The position numbers and the translations under genes are program-made. Below are positions 23,722 through 31,723 of a stretch of 64,000 bases of DNA, one piece after another. The DNA comes from CAZSCF01 sp964547585 (lineage in GTDB: Bacteria; Patescibacteriota; Minisyncoccia; Moranbacterales; UBA2206). A model generated the notes under the pieces. It was given only the letters and a program-made list of their open reading frames with translations, did not search any database and was not told where the DNA came from. Position 1 is the stretch's first letter, and each line of letters begins with the position of its first letter. The stretch lies in assembly GCA_964547585.1 (NCBI GenBank), contig CAZJOI010000001.1, positions 62,001 through 126,000 of the forward strand, read 5' to 3'.

Positions 23722-25461
23722 ATGTTTTGTATTGGAGATGCTGCCAATCCAGACTTAACCTTCTTGATATTTTCTAGCAATGTACCAAGTCTAATTTATT
23801 ATTCCCATATACCTGCAATATTTGTTTCGCTATTTCTTGGTCTGTTTGTTTTTTTTAAAAAAAGAGATTTACTAATTAGTAAAGTCCTGCTTTCGCTTTC
23901 AATTATGAGTTCTGTTTTGGCTATGTTGGATCTAATTATTTGGACTCAGTCGGACAGTAGAATTGTTGTTTTTTTGTGGGCACTTTGGTTTTTAGTTTTT
24001 GAATTGGTTTTTATTCTGGGTCTTTATTTCGCTTATGTATTTTTTGATAAGAAGGACATATCTATTAAAACCAAAATCGTTTTGGGTCTGTTGTTATTGC
24101 CTACTTTTTTTATAGTTCCAACGAGCTACAATCTGTCTGGTATCGATCTTAGTACTTGCAATGCTTTTGAAAATTTATATTTTTCTAATTTTATATATTT
24201 AATATCTGCCTTTTTTGTTTTGTGGATGGTGATATTGTCCTTTTTGAGATACAGAAAGGCAGAAGAAGAATTTAAAAAACAAATACTTTTTGTTTCAATT
24301 GGTAGTTTTATTTTTCTTTCCATCCTTTCAATTACGTCTTATTTTGGAAGTGTAGAATATTTTTCTAATAATTCTATTCATAGCTTTGACATAGAGCAAT
24401 ATGGATTTTTTGGAATGCCGATTTTTATTGGTTTTCTTGCTTATATCATTGTTAAATACAAGGCTTTTAATATTAAACTTATCGGGGCACAGGCCTTGGT
24501 TGTTGCGCTAGTTATTTTGATTGGTTCACAGTTCTTCTTTATTCAAACTGATACTAACAGAATTTTGACTGCAATAACTTTGGCATTAGCGGGTGGTTTT
24601 GGAATATTTTTGATTCGTTCGATTAAGGCGGAAGCACAAAGAAAAGAAGAATTGCAATTGATGTCTGATAAGCTGGCTCAATCAAATGATAAATTGCAAA
24701 AATTGGACAATGCCAAATCCGAATTTATTTCAATCGCTTCACATCAGTTGCGTACGCCTCTCACGGCCATCAAAGGCTTCATTTCTTTACTCAATGAGGG
24801 AGCCTATGGGAATCTGGATTCAAAGCAATCTGATGTTTTGAAAAAAGTCTATATCAGCAATGAAAGATTGATTGCCTTGGTGGAAGATTTATTGAATATT
24901 TCCCGCATTGAATCTGGCCGAATGGAATTTAAATTTGACTCGTGTCAACTTACGGATCTTTGTAGTGAACTGGTGGATACATTTACCTTCAAAGCCAAAG
25001 ACGCCAATCTCTATTTGGATTTCAAGGCGCCAGAAAATGCTTTGCCGGAAGTATTCGTAGACCGTGCTAAGGTCAGAGAAGTGCTTTCTAATTTGATTGA
25101 TAATGCGATTAAATATACGCCTAAGGGAGGCGTGAGTGTGAGATTGGAAAGAATTTTTGCGGAAGATTCCAAAATCGAAAATGTTAACGAAAGAGGCTCG
25201 GTTAAGATTATTATTTCGGATACGGGAATTGGAGTTCCGGCTGAAGAAATTCCCTATCTTTTTTCCAAGTTTTCTCGTGGCAAAGATGTTAGTCGTCTCA
25301 ATGTTAGCGGAACTGGACTGGGACTCTATGTGGGCAGAAGTATGATTGAAGCTAATGGCGGAAAAATCTGGCTTGAATCAGAAGGAGCTGGTAAAGGTTC
25401 ACGTTTCATCATCGAGGTGCCAGTTGAACAAACACCCGAAAATCTCACCCGCTGGAGCTAG
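23722..25461 (+). CDS. Orphan sensor histidine kinase with 7-8 membrane helices
   Basis: The N-terminal 290 residues hold about eight hydrophobic helices like the histidine-kinase 7TM sensor type. A short coiled linker leads to HisKA with H341 (IASHQLRTPLTAIKG), then HATPase_c with N box (SNLIDNAIKYTPKGG), G1 (SDTGIGVPAEEI), F box and G2 (GTGLGLYVGRSMI). It is complete at 579 residues. No response regulator is adjacent. The upstream SET gene is the only close partner. The sensed signal is unknown. Confidence 0.93.
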   Translation: MFCIGDAANPDLTFLIFSSNVPSLIYYSHIPAIFVSLFLGLFVFFKKRDLLISKVLLSLSIMSSVLAMLDLIIWTQSDSRIVVFLWALWFLVFELVFILGLYFAYVFFDKKDISIKTKIVLGLLLLPTFFIVPTSYNLSGIDLSTCNAFENLYFSNFIYLISAFFVLWMVILSFLRYRKAEEEFKKQILFVSIGSFIFLSILSITSYFGSVEYFSNNSIHSFDIEQYGFFGMPIFIGFLAYIIVKYKAFNIKLIGAQALVVALVILIGSQFFFIQTDTNRILTAITLALAGGFGIFLIRSIKAEAQRKEELQLMSDKLAQSNDKLQKLDNAKSEFISIASHQLRTPLTAIKGFISLLNEGAYGNLDSKQSDVLKKVYISNERLIALVEDLLNISRIESGRMEFKFDSCQLTDLCSELVDTFTFKAKDANLYLDFKAPENALPEVFVDRAKVREVLSNLIDNAIKYTPKGGVSVRLERIFAEDSKIENVNERGSVKIIISDTGIGVPAEEIPYLFSKFSRGKDVSRLNVSGTGLGLYVGRSMIEANGGKIWLESEGAGKGSRFIIEVPVEQTPENLTRWS

Positions 25462-25486
25462 GAAAAATATAAATCTTTCAAAAAAC

Positions 25487-25512
25487 AAAAACCGCCTAGT
25501 GGCGGTTTTTTT
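25487..25512 (+). terminator. Intrinsic terminator
   Basis: AAAACCGCC-TAGT-GGCGGTTTTTTT. Confidence 0.9.
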
Positions 25513-25565
25513 AGTTCTTTGATACTAGTCTTTATTTATGCTATATTTCTAGCATAAAAAGCGTA

Positions 25566-25602
25566 AATTTACCATCCGCTTGATCCCTGAGTATGGTAAA
25601 TT
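25566..25602. repeat. Inverted repeat before the RhuM gene
   Basis: AATTTACCAT (25566-25575) and ATGGTAAATT (25593-25602), perfect 10-bp arms, ending 8 nt before the ATG at 25611. Either an operator or an initiation-region hairpin. Confidence 0.6.
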
Positions 25603-25610
25603 AAAAAAAT

Positions 25611-26639
25611 ATGAAAAAGAATAAAATTATCAAACAGAACAATTTTATGGAGTTTTTGCTTTATACTACACCAAACGGAAAAGTGAAAGTAGAGATTTTC
25701 TTAAAAGATGAAAATATTTGGTTGACGCAGAAAAAAATAGCGGAGCTTTTTGATGTGGAAATTAATACTGTGAATTATCATCTCAAAGAAATCTTTAAAA
25801 GTGCAGAATTAAGCGAAGATTCAGTTATTCGAAAAATTCGAATAACTGCCAATGACGGAAAAAATTACGAAACTAATTTTTACAACCTCGATGCCATTAT
25901 TTCTGTCGGTTATCGCGTAAATAGCGCGCAAGCAACGCAGTTCCGTATTTGGGCAACCGAAAGATTAAAAGAATATATTATCAAGGGGTTCACGATGAAT
26001 GACGAAAAGCTAAAAGACCCATATAATATTTTCGGTAAGGATTATTTTGAAGAACAATTGGCAAGGATCAGGGATATTCGTTCCAGTGAGCGGAGATTTT
26101 ACCAAAAAATTACTGATATTTATGCTCAGTGCAGCATTGATTATAACCCAAATGAAGAAATTACCAAACAATTTTTTGCTACTGTGCAAAATAAATTACA
26201 TTTTGCAATTTCTGGGTTGACCGCTGCCGAGATTATTCACAAAAGAATTGGAAGTACAAAACCCAATATGGGACTGACGAATTGGAAAAATTATCCCAAA
26301 GGAGAAATTCGAATTACCGATATGGCAATTGCTAAAAATTACTTGGATGAAAAGGAATTGGACGGACTCAATAGAATCGTGACGATGTATCTTGATTATG
26401 CTGAAATACAAGCACAAAGAGGAATAGCGATGCGGATGAAGGATTGGGTGAAAAAATTGGATGCTTTTTTACGATTTAATGAAAGAAAAATTCTCAAAGA
26501 TAACGGAAAAATATCGCATGAAGTCGCAGTTGCTCTAGCTGAGAAAGAATATAAAAAATATCGCAAAGTGCAAGATAAAAATTATATTTCAGACTTCGAT
26601 CGGGAAGTTAAGAAGCTTTTGAGAAAGAATGAAAAATAA
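25611..26639 (+). CDS. RhuM family protein
   Basis: Matches the RhuM (virulence-associated) family: ENIWLTQKKIAELFDVEINTVNYHLK looks like a DNA-binding helical region, followed by FYNLDAIISVGYRVNS and FRIWATERLKEYIIKGF, the typical family core. It has 342 residues. Family members are often in mobile or defence-linked regions and their activity is not established. A downstream ATG at residue 13 (MEFLLYTTPNG) is also plausible as the start. A perfect inverted repeat sits directly upstream. Confidence 0.88.
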   Translation: MKKNKIIKQNNFMEFLLYTTPNGKVKVEIFLKDENIWLTQKKIAELFDVEINTVNYHLKEIFKSAELSEDSVIRKIRITANDGKNYETNFYNLDAIISVGYRVNSAQATQFRIWATERLKEYIIKGFTMNDEKLKDPYNIFGKDYFEEQLARIRDIRSSERRFYQKITDIYAQCSIDYNPNEEITKQFFATVQNKLHFAISGLTAAEIIHKRIGSTKPNMGLTNWKNYPKGEIRITDMAIAKNYLDEKELDGLNRIVTMYLDYAEIQAQRGIAMRMKDWVKKLDAFLRFNERKILKDNGKISHEVAVALAEKEYKKYRKVQDKNYISDFDREVKKLLRKNEK

Positions 26640-26657
26640 TTTTGCTAATAAATTGTT

Positions 26658-27269
26658 ATGTCTGAAAACCTACTTTCATTATTGGATCAACTCAGGGCGA
26701 TTGCTACTGGAGGTTTGACTTTTACTAAGAATGAATATGATATCGAAAGATATAGAAAACTAATGGATATTGTTGCCAAAAAATACTCCGATATTTTTAA
26801 AATACCACCAGAAGAAATCATAGAAAAATTTAAAAAAGAAACCGGATCCATTACACCCAAAGTAGGTGTGGATGTTGCCATCTTAAACGAAGATAATGAG
26901 GTACTTGTTTTGAAAAGGAGTGATGATGAAAATTGGTGTTTGCTAGGTGGTTGGATGGATATTGGAGAAACTCCACTTGAAACAGCTACAAGAGAAGCAA
27001 AAGAGGAGGCTGGAATAGAAATCGAACCAGTGGGTTATATTGCAATAAACACAAAAGGACCAAATACTCATCCGAATTTAGTTTGTCATCAAATAAATAT
27101 TCTGGTTGCATCAAAACCAATTAAAAAGGCGACAAAAATTAATTTGAGTCATGAACATTCTAAATATAGATGGATTAATCTGGACGAAAATATTAAATGG
27201 CACGCAGGACACGAACTTCTCGTGGGGCCAATTAAGAAATTTATGAAAAACGGAATATTTATTCCATAA
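26658..27269 (+). CDS. Nudix hydrolase with N-terminal helical domain
   Basis: Residues 1-70 are helical, as in the NUDIX hydrolases with an N-terminal dimerisation domain acting on nucleoside diphosphate derivatives. The Nudix box is in LGGWMDIGETPLETATREAKEEAGI (about residues 96-120). It has 203 residues and lies 18 nt after the RhuM gene. Substrate unknown. The second Nudix domain in this accessory region is in the fusion at 11503. Confidence 0.88.
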   Translation: MSENLLSLLDQLRAIATGGLTFTKNEYDIERYRKLMDIVAKKYSDIFKIPPEEIIEKFKKETGSITPKVGVDVAILNEDNEVLVLKRSDDENWCLLGGWMDIGETPLETATREAKEEAGIEIEPVGYIAINTKGPNTHPNLVCHQINILVASKPIKKATKINLSHEHSKYRWINLDENIKWHAGHELLVGPIKKFMKNGIFIP

Positions 27270-27312
27270 AAAATAAAAATATAAATTTTATAAAATTTTC
27301 AGATTAATTTTG

Positions 27313-27744
27313 ATGAACATGCAGAAAAAGAATAAAACTAAGGCAGTAGTTATATCTGGGAGTGCTTCTCTAAGTGAGGAAATGAAAAAGTGGTTTTTTT
27401 ATTGGCAAAAGAAAGGTTATCGAGTAATTGATTGGCCCGTTCCGATTAAAGCTAGAGAGTTTGGTAAAAAATGGCCAGTTATCTATAAAAAGTTTTATAA
27501 TTCTTTGAAAAAAACAGATATACATTTTGTCGCCAATGAGGATAAAAACGGAATCAAGGGTTATGTTGGTGCAGGAGTTTTTGCTGAGATTTCTTTTTCT
27601 GTAGGACTGAATTTAATAAGAAAGACCCCCATCAAGATATTGTTATACAAAATGCCATCCAAAAAATTATTTTATTATAAGGATTTGAGTCTTTGGATTA
27701 AGATGGGATGGTTGAAAGTTTATTGCAAACAAGATGAATCTTAA
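27313..27744 (+). CDS. Small Rossmann-like protein, possibly nucleoside deoxyribosyltransferase-related
   Basis: A 143-residue protein beginning at ATG 27313. AVVISGSASLSEEMKKW at the N-terminus and GAGVFAEISFSVGLNL later fit the fold of nucleoside 2-deoxyribosyltransferase-like or related nucleotide-processing proteins, but no full signature is present. Function not assigned. It follows the Nudix gene by 43 nt and may belong to the same operon. Confidence 0.6.
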   Translation: MNMQKKNKTKAVVISGSASLSEEMKKWFFYWQKKGYRVIDWPVPIKAREFGKKWPVIYKKFYNSLKKTDIHFVANEDKNGIKGYVGAGVFAEISFSVGLNLIRKTPIKILLYKMPSKKLFYYKDLSLWIKMGWLKVYCKQDES

Positions 27745-27780
27745 TAGAATAAAAATTTAATTAGTTTTTGGTATTTTTGT

Positions 27781-27809
27781 TTGACATTATATTTTTTTTG
27801 CGTTATTAT
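27781..27809 (+). promoter_or_regulatory. Consensus promoter
   Basis: TTGACA (27781-27786), exact 17-nt spacer, TATTAT (27804-27809). Confidence 0.75.
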
Positions 27810-27819
27810 TTCTAAGTAC

Positions 27820-27902
27820 ACCCCCACACCAATTTTTATAATTTAAAAATTTTTGTAAGTGTGATATTGCGAAATATTATTTGTGGGAATTGGTGTGGGG
27901 GT
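27820..27902. repeat. Perfect 15-bp inverted repeat in the leader of the 27928 gene
   Basis: Arms 27820-27834 and 27888-27902 are exact reverse complements with a 53-nt loop. The core CACCAATT/AATTGGTG is the same as in the outer stem of the leaders before rplC, galT and rplK. It starts close to the predicted transcription start, so most of it would be 5' mRNA. Confidence 0.7.
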
Positions 27903-27927
27903 AAATTAATATTTTTTAAGGGGAAAT

Positions 27928-28206
27928 ATGTTGGATAAAAAATTAAAAGAAGCCCTGGAACTTTTAGGCGGAAAAGCAGTCGTAAAAGATGGGGAAGGTT
28001 ACTATATTGTTCTGACTCTTTCTGAATTTAAGAAAATTAGGCTCGGAGAAATCGGGAATTTGACAAAGCAAGAGTTAGTTGATAAAATCAACAATGATAT
28101 TGCAATCTGGAAATCAGCTCAGGAAGAAGAGAAGGTAAATTCGATCATTTTGGATGAAATGGAGAAGAACAATTCGGAAGAAGTGATTTACGAAAAAGCT
28201 AATTGA
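27928..28206 (+). CDS. Unknown small charged protein
   Basis: A 92-residue acidic/basic helical protein with no recognised domain; KQELVDKINNDIAIWKSAQEEEK suggests a helix. It has an SD (AAGGGG, 27918-27923) and a consensus promoter with a long structured 5' leader. It ends with a terminator. The isolated, strongly expressed unit immediately before tuf is notable. Confidence 0.6.
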   Translation: MLDKKLKEALELLGGKAVVKDGEGYYIVLTLSEFKKIRLGEIGNLTKQELVDKINNDIAIWKSAQEEEKVNSIILDEMEKNNSEEVIYEKAN

Positions 28207-28216
28207 ATATTCTCTA

Positions 28217-28245
28217 ATTTTGGCTAAAAAAAGCCAAAATTTTTG
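28217..28245 (+). terminator. Intrinsic terminator
   Basis: ATTTTGGCT / AGCCAAAAT stem followed by TTTTTG. Confidence 0.85.
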
Positions 28246-28251
28246 TTCGAT

Positions 28252-28280
28252 TTGCCAAAAATAACATTCTGTATTAGAAT
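28252..28280 (+). promoter_or_regulatory. Promoter of tuf
   Basis: TTGCCA (28252-28257), 17-nt spacer, TAGAAT (28275-28280). The leader contains a hairpin TTCCAAG/CTTGGAA (28303-28328). Confidence 0.6.
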
Positions 28281-28368
28281 AAAAAAACTATGTATTTTTT
28301 TGTTCCAAGAAGAGACCAAGACTTGGAATGATTAATAATAATTAAGTAAATATTAAACACATAAAAAT

Positions 28369-29562
28369 ATGGCAGCAGAAAAATTTGAAAGAATCAAACC
28401 GCATGTCAACGTAGGAACAATTGGACACGTTGACCATGGAAAAACCACTTTAACAACGGCAATTCTTCACGTTCTGGCTTTCTTGGGTAAAGCCAAGGAA
28501 AAAGGCGTAGATGAAATTGACAAAGCTCCTGAAGAAAGAGAACGTGGTATAACAATTGCAACTGCTCATTGCGAATATGAGTCAGATGCGAGACATTATG
28601 CTCATGTTGACTGTCCAGGACATGCTGATTATATCAAAAACATGATTACTGGTGCCGCTCAAATGGACGGAGCTGTTTTGGTTGTTGCTGCGACCGATGG
28701 TCCTATGCCACAAACCAGAGAGCACATTCTTTTGGCTCATCAAGTAGGTGTTCCTGAAATCGTTGTCTTTTTAAACAAAGTTGATATGGTAGATGACCCA
28801 GAATTGATTGAATTGGTTGAAGCTGAAGTGAGAGAACTTTTGACCAAATATGAATTTGATGGCGATAACGCCACTGTTATTAGAGGTTCAGCTTTGAAAG
28901 CTTTGAATTCTAAGTCAGCGGAAGATCCAGATGCTAAACCAATCATCGATTTGATTGCTGCTTTGGATGTTAAAATCCCAGAACCAGTGAGAGAAACTGA
29001 AAAAGCATTTTTGATGCCAATCGAAGACATATTCTCCATTGAAGGAAGAGGAACTGTTGTAACTGGTAGAATTGAAAGAGGAACAATCAAAGTTGGAGAA
29101 GAAGTGGAAATTGTTGGATTGAAACCTACTCAAAAAACAACTGTGACTGGAATTGAAATGTTTAACAAATCATTGGACAGCGGACAGGCCGGAGACAATG
29201 CTGGAGTTTTGCTTCGTGGAACCAAAAAAGAAGAAGTTGAAAGAGGACAAGTTTTGGCCAAGACAGGAACAATTACTCCTCACACTGAATTCGAAGGCGA
29301 AATCTATATTTTGACTAAAGAAGAAGGTGGAAGACATACTCCATTTTTCAAGGGCTACAAGCCTCAGTTCTACATCAGAACAACTGATGTTACCGGAGAA
29401 GTAATTCTGCCAGAAGGAACAGAAATGGTTATGCCTGGAGACACCGTCACTTTGAATGTTAAATTGATTGCCCCAGTAGCTATGGAAGAGGGCATGAGAT
29501 TTGCTATTCGAGAAGGCGGAAGAACGGTTGGAGCTGGAGTAGCCACTAAAATCATCAAGTAG
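28369..29562 (+). CDS. tuf: Elongation factor Tu
   Basis: GTPase delivering aminoacyl-tRNA to the ribosome. G1 GHVDHGKT at residues 19-26, DCPGHADY near 80, NKVD near 135, and all three domains in 397 residues. No SD before the ATG. It has its own promoter and a hairpin terminator, so it is separated transcriptionally from rpsJ. Confidence 0.98.
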   Translation: MAAEKFERIKPHVNVGTIGHVDHGKTTLTTAILHVLAFLGKAKEKGVDEIDKAPEERERGITIATAHCEYESDARHYAHVDCPGHADYIKNMITGAAQMDGAVLVVAATDGPMPQTREHILLAHQVGVPEIVVFLNKVDMVDDPELIELVEAEVRELLTKYEFDGDNATVIRGSALKALNSKSAEDPDAKPIIDLIAALDVKIPEPVRETEKAFLMPIEDIFSIEGRGTVVTGRIERGTIKVGEEVEIVGLKPTQKTTVTGIEMFNKSLDSGQAGDNAGVLLRGTKKEEVERGQVLAKTGTITPHTEFEGEIYILTKEEGGRHTPFFKGYKPQFYIRTTDVTGEVILPEGTEMVMPGDTVTLNVKLIAPVAMEEGMRFAIREGGRTVGAGVATKIIK

Positions 29563-29572
29563 TTTATCTTTT

Positions 29573-29600
29573 AAGCTCCCGAATATCTCGGGAGCTTTAT
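29573..29600 (+). terminator. Hairpin after tuf
   Basis: AAGCTCCCGA / TCGGGAGCTT, a strong 10-bp stem, but only a weak T-run, so some read-through into rpsJ is likely. Confidence 0.7.
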
Positions 29601-29655
29601 AAGGTAAGTATAATTAAGGAATAGGCAATATTCACATTAAAAATCAATAAGATCA

Positions 29656-29979
29656 ATGAAAAAAGAAGAAGAGGTAAAATCAAGAATAAGGATAAAAATC
29701 AAGGCCTATGATCACAAGATTATTGATCAAACAGCCAAGCAAATTGTGGAAACAGCTGAGAGAACTGGCGCTAGTGTTTCTGGCCCTGTTCCTTTACCAA
29801 CTGAAATCAGAAAGTTTACGGTTAACAGATCCACTTTCATTTACAAAGATGCCCGTGATCAGTATGAAATGAGAATGCACAAAAGACTCATTGATATTAT
29901 TAATCCTACCCCAAAGACAATTGATAGCTTGACTAATCTCGATTTACCAGCTGGGGTTGACATAGAGATAAAAATGTAA
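29656..29979 (+). CDS. rpsJ: 30S ribosomal protein S10
   Basis: A 107-residue S10 with RIRIKIKAYDHKIIDQTAKQ, SGPVPLPTEIRKFTVN and HKRLIDIINPTPKTID. First gene of the S10 operon. It is followed by an unusually long (297 nt) structured gap before rplC. Confidence 0.97.
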   Translation: MKKEEEVKSRIRIKIKAYDHKIIDQTAKQIVETAERTGASVSGPVPLPTEIRKFTVNRSTFIYKDARDQYEMRMHKRLIDIINPTPKTIDSLTNLDLPAGVDIEIKM

Positions 29980-30040
29980 TATAAAAGGATAGAGATCGAT
30001 CCTAGTTAAAGTCCCCAGTTTTATCGAGGGATACTCAACT

Positions 30041-30105
30041 AGCCAGAGAGAAATTGATTCGTCAGTTGGCGAATTAGACTGGCTTATAGAGAGGTCAGTT
30101 TTTTT
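30041..30105 (+). promoter_or_regulatory. Putative transcription attenuator between rpsJ and rplC
   Basis: CTGGCT at 30079-30084 can pair with upstream AGCCAG (30041-30046) or be part of ACTGGCTT pairing with GAGGTCAGT (30091-30099), which is followed by seven T. The two pairings exclude each other, as in antiterminator/terminator switches. A further small hairpin AGGAT/ATCCT follows the rpsJ stop. Confidence 0.5.
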
Positions 30106-30125
30106 ATTTGAAATCAGGATTATTA

Positions 30126-30279
30126 TCCCAGCACCAATTCCAGCAAGGATTAGATGAGGTGTAAAGATTTATTTGCGAATACGCCTAACGGCTTAGTTAA
30201 TAAAAATATAAAAGTTTAGATAGCGAATTGGTGCGGGATGCTCATATTTGTAGCTCCTCGTGCCTCGGAGACAAATATG
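30126..30279 (+). promoter_or_regulatory. Start-codon hairpin leader element, rplC copy
   Basis: The outer stem pairs GCACCAATTC (30131-30140, preceded by TCCC) with GAATTGGTGC (30225-30234, followed by GGGA). The internal block is GCGAATACGCC-TAAC-GGCTTA. The terminal hairpin CATATTTGT (30243-30251) pairs with ACAAATATG (30271-30279), whose last three bases are the rplC start codon; CTCC/GGAG pair inside it. Same architecture at rplD, rpsE, galT and rplK. Confidence 0.75.
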
Positions 30280-30852
30280 GCAAAAGCTATACTCGGAAAA
30301 AAAATAGGCATGACAACTATTTATAACGAAGATAAAGAAGCACTGAATGTGACTCTGGTTGAATGTTTTTCAAAAGTATCAATGCTTAGGACTGAAGAAA
30401 AAAATGGTTATTCAGCTGTTCAAATTGAAATACCAAAAACCAAGAAAAGAATATTTAAAAAAGAATTTAAAATAGAAAAAGCCGAAGAGGAAACTTTGAA
30501 GGCAGGTGATGACATCAGCATTGATGTTTTCGAAATAGGTGAAAAAGTCAAAGTCAGCGGTATTACCAAGGCCAAGGGATTCCAAGGTGTAGTCAAAAGA
30601 CATGGCTTTAAGGGATCTCCAAAAACTCATGGACACAAGCATGATTTACGTGCTCCTGGTTCAATTGGTTCAGGCTTTCCAGAACATGTAACCAAAGGCA
30701 AGAGAATGGCTGGCAGAATGGGTGGAAAAAGAGCTACATCAAAAAATGTCAAAATTGTTTTCATGGATAAGGAAAAAAACATAATCGGAGTAAAAGGTGC
30801 TGTTCCCGGAGTAGCCGGTCGAATAGTTGAAATTGTAAAAAGTAACCAATAA
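30277..30852 (+). CDS. rplC: 50S ribosomal protein L3
   Basis: A 191-residue L3: MAKAILGKKIGMTTIY at the start, GFQGVVKRHGF and SIGSGFPEHVTKGKRMAGRMGG in the core. The ATG at 30277 is chosen by homology. An in-frame ATG at 30238 would add MLIFVAPRASETN, which arises from the leader element and not from L3, though use as an alternative start cannot be excluded. Confidence 0.96.
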   Translation: MAKAILGKKIGMTTIYNEDKEALNVTLVECFSKVSMLRTEEKNGYSAVQIEIPKTKKRIFKKEFKIEKAEEETLKAGDDISIDVFEIGEKVKVSGITKAKGFQGVVKRHGFKGSPKTHGHKHDLRAPGSIGSGFPEHVTKGKRMAGRMGGKRATSKNVKIVFMDKEKNIIGVKGAVPGVAGRIVEIVKSNQ

Positions 30853-30856
30853 TGCT

Positions 30857-31028
30857 CCCCGCACCAAATTCTAAGAGAGTGCGGAAATAGCAAAAAGTTA
30901 ATCTGAAGAATACGCCTCGCCTCGGCGAAGCGGGCTAACGGCTTGATAATAAAAAATATAAAGTTTAGATAGCGAATTGGTGCGGGATGCTCATTTTTGT
31001 AGCCACTCGTACCTCGCGGACAAAAATG
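30857..31028 (+). promoter_or_regulatory. Start-codon hairpin leader element, rplD copy
   Basis: CCCCGCACCAAATTC (from 30857) pairs with GAATTGGTGCGGG (30974-30986) with a one-base bulge. The internal hairpin has an extra GC palindrome between CGCCT and CTAACGGCTT. The terminal hairpin is CATTTTTGT (30992-31000) with ACAAAAATG (31020-31028), containing the rplD start. Confidence 0.75.
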
Positions 31029-31676
31029 GCAAAGATATCAGTCTACAACTTAAAAGGAGAAAAGAAAGAAGAACTGGAAGTAACAGACAAAGTTTTTGGT
31101 TTACCTGAAAATGATACGCTGTTACATCAAGTTTTTGTTTCTTTGATGGCGAATAAAAGACAGTCTATAGCTGATACAAAAAATAGAGGAGACCGAGCTG
31201 GATCTGGCATTAAACCTTGGAAACAAAAAGGAACTGGCCGAGCTCGCGTTGGATCATCCAGAACCCCAACTTGGAAAGGTGGAGGTGTGGCTTTTGGTCC
31301 AAAAAGCGAAAGAAATTACAAACAAAAAATCAACAAAAAGATGAATTCCAAAGCGATCACTTTGGCTCTCAGTGGAAAGTTTCGCGACGGAGAAATATTT
31401 GTATTGGAAAATCTTGATTTGAAAGAAAAAAAGACCAAAAGCATGTCAGCTGTTCTGAAAAGTTTGAAAATAAAAGGCAGCGTGCTGATGGGTTTTCATA
31501 CTAAAGAAAAAGAGATGGTGCTCACTGCCCGAAATTTGAAAAAAGTTGATTGTGTTTTGTCAGAAAGTCTGAGTGTTTTGGATATCCTAAATCACAAAAA
31601 TATTATTTTATCCAAAGAATCGGTAAAAAGCATAGAAAAGAAATACGGCAAAGAAAGCCTGAAGTCTAAAGCCTAA
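31026..31676 (+). CDS. rplD: 50S ribosomal protein L4
   Basis: A 216-residue L4: RGDRAGSGIKPWKQKGTGRARVG contains the conserved exit-tunnel loop, followed by the family core. Start at 31026 by homology. As at rplC, an upstream in-frame ATG (30987) would add a 13-residue leader-derived extension. L4 is a classical autoregulator of S10 operons in other bacteria; here the element lies on the mRNA directly before its own start. Confidence 0.96.
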   Translation: MAKISVYNLKGEKKEELEVTDKVFGLPENDTLLHQVFVSLMANKRQSIADTKNRGDRAGSGIKPWKQKGTGRARVGSSRTPTWKGGGVAFGPKSERNYKQKINKKMNSKAITLALSGKFRDGEIFVLENLDLKEKKTKSMSAVLKSLKIKGSVLMGFHTKEKEMVLTARNLKKVDCVLSESLSVLDILNHKNIILSKESVKSIEKKYGKESLKSKA

Positions 31677-31723
31677 AGTCACAATTAATTTATTTCTGTT
31701 TGAATCTTTTAAATTAGATAATT

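Noticed and set aside
30238..30276. Upstream ATG as the real start of L3 (and 30987 for L4)
   Set aside because: The added residues derive from the leader element shared with galT and rplK, where they are out of frame, stopped or lack a start; L3 and L4 sequences begin at the downstream ATG.
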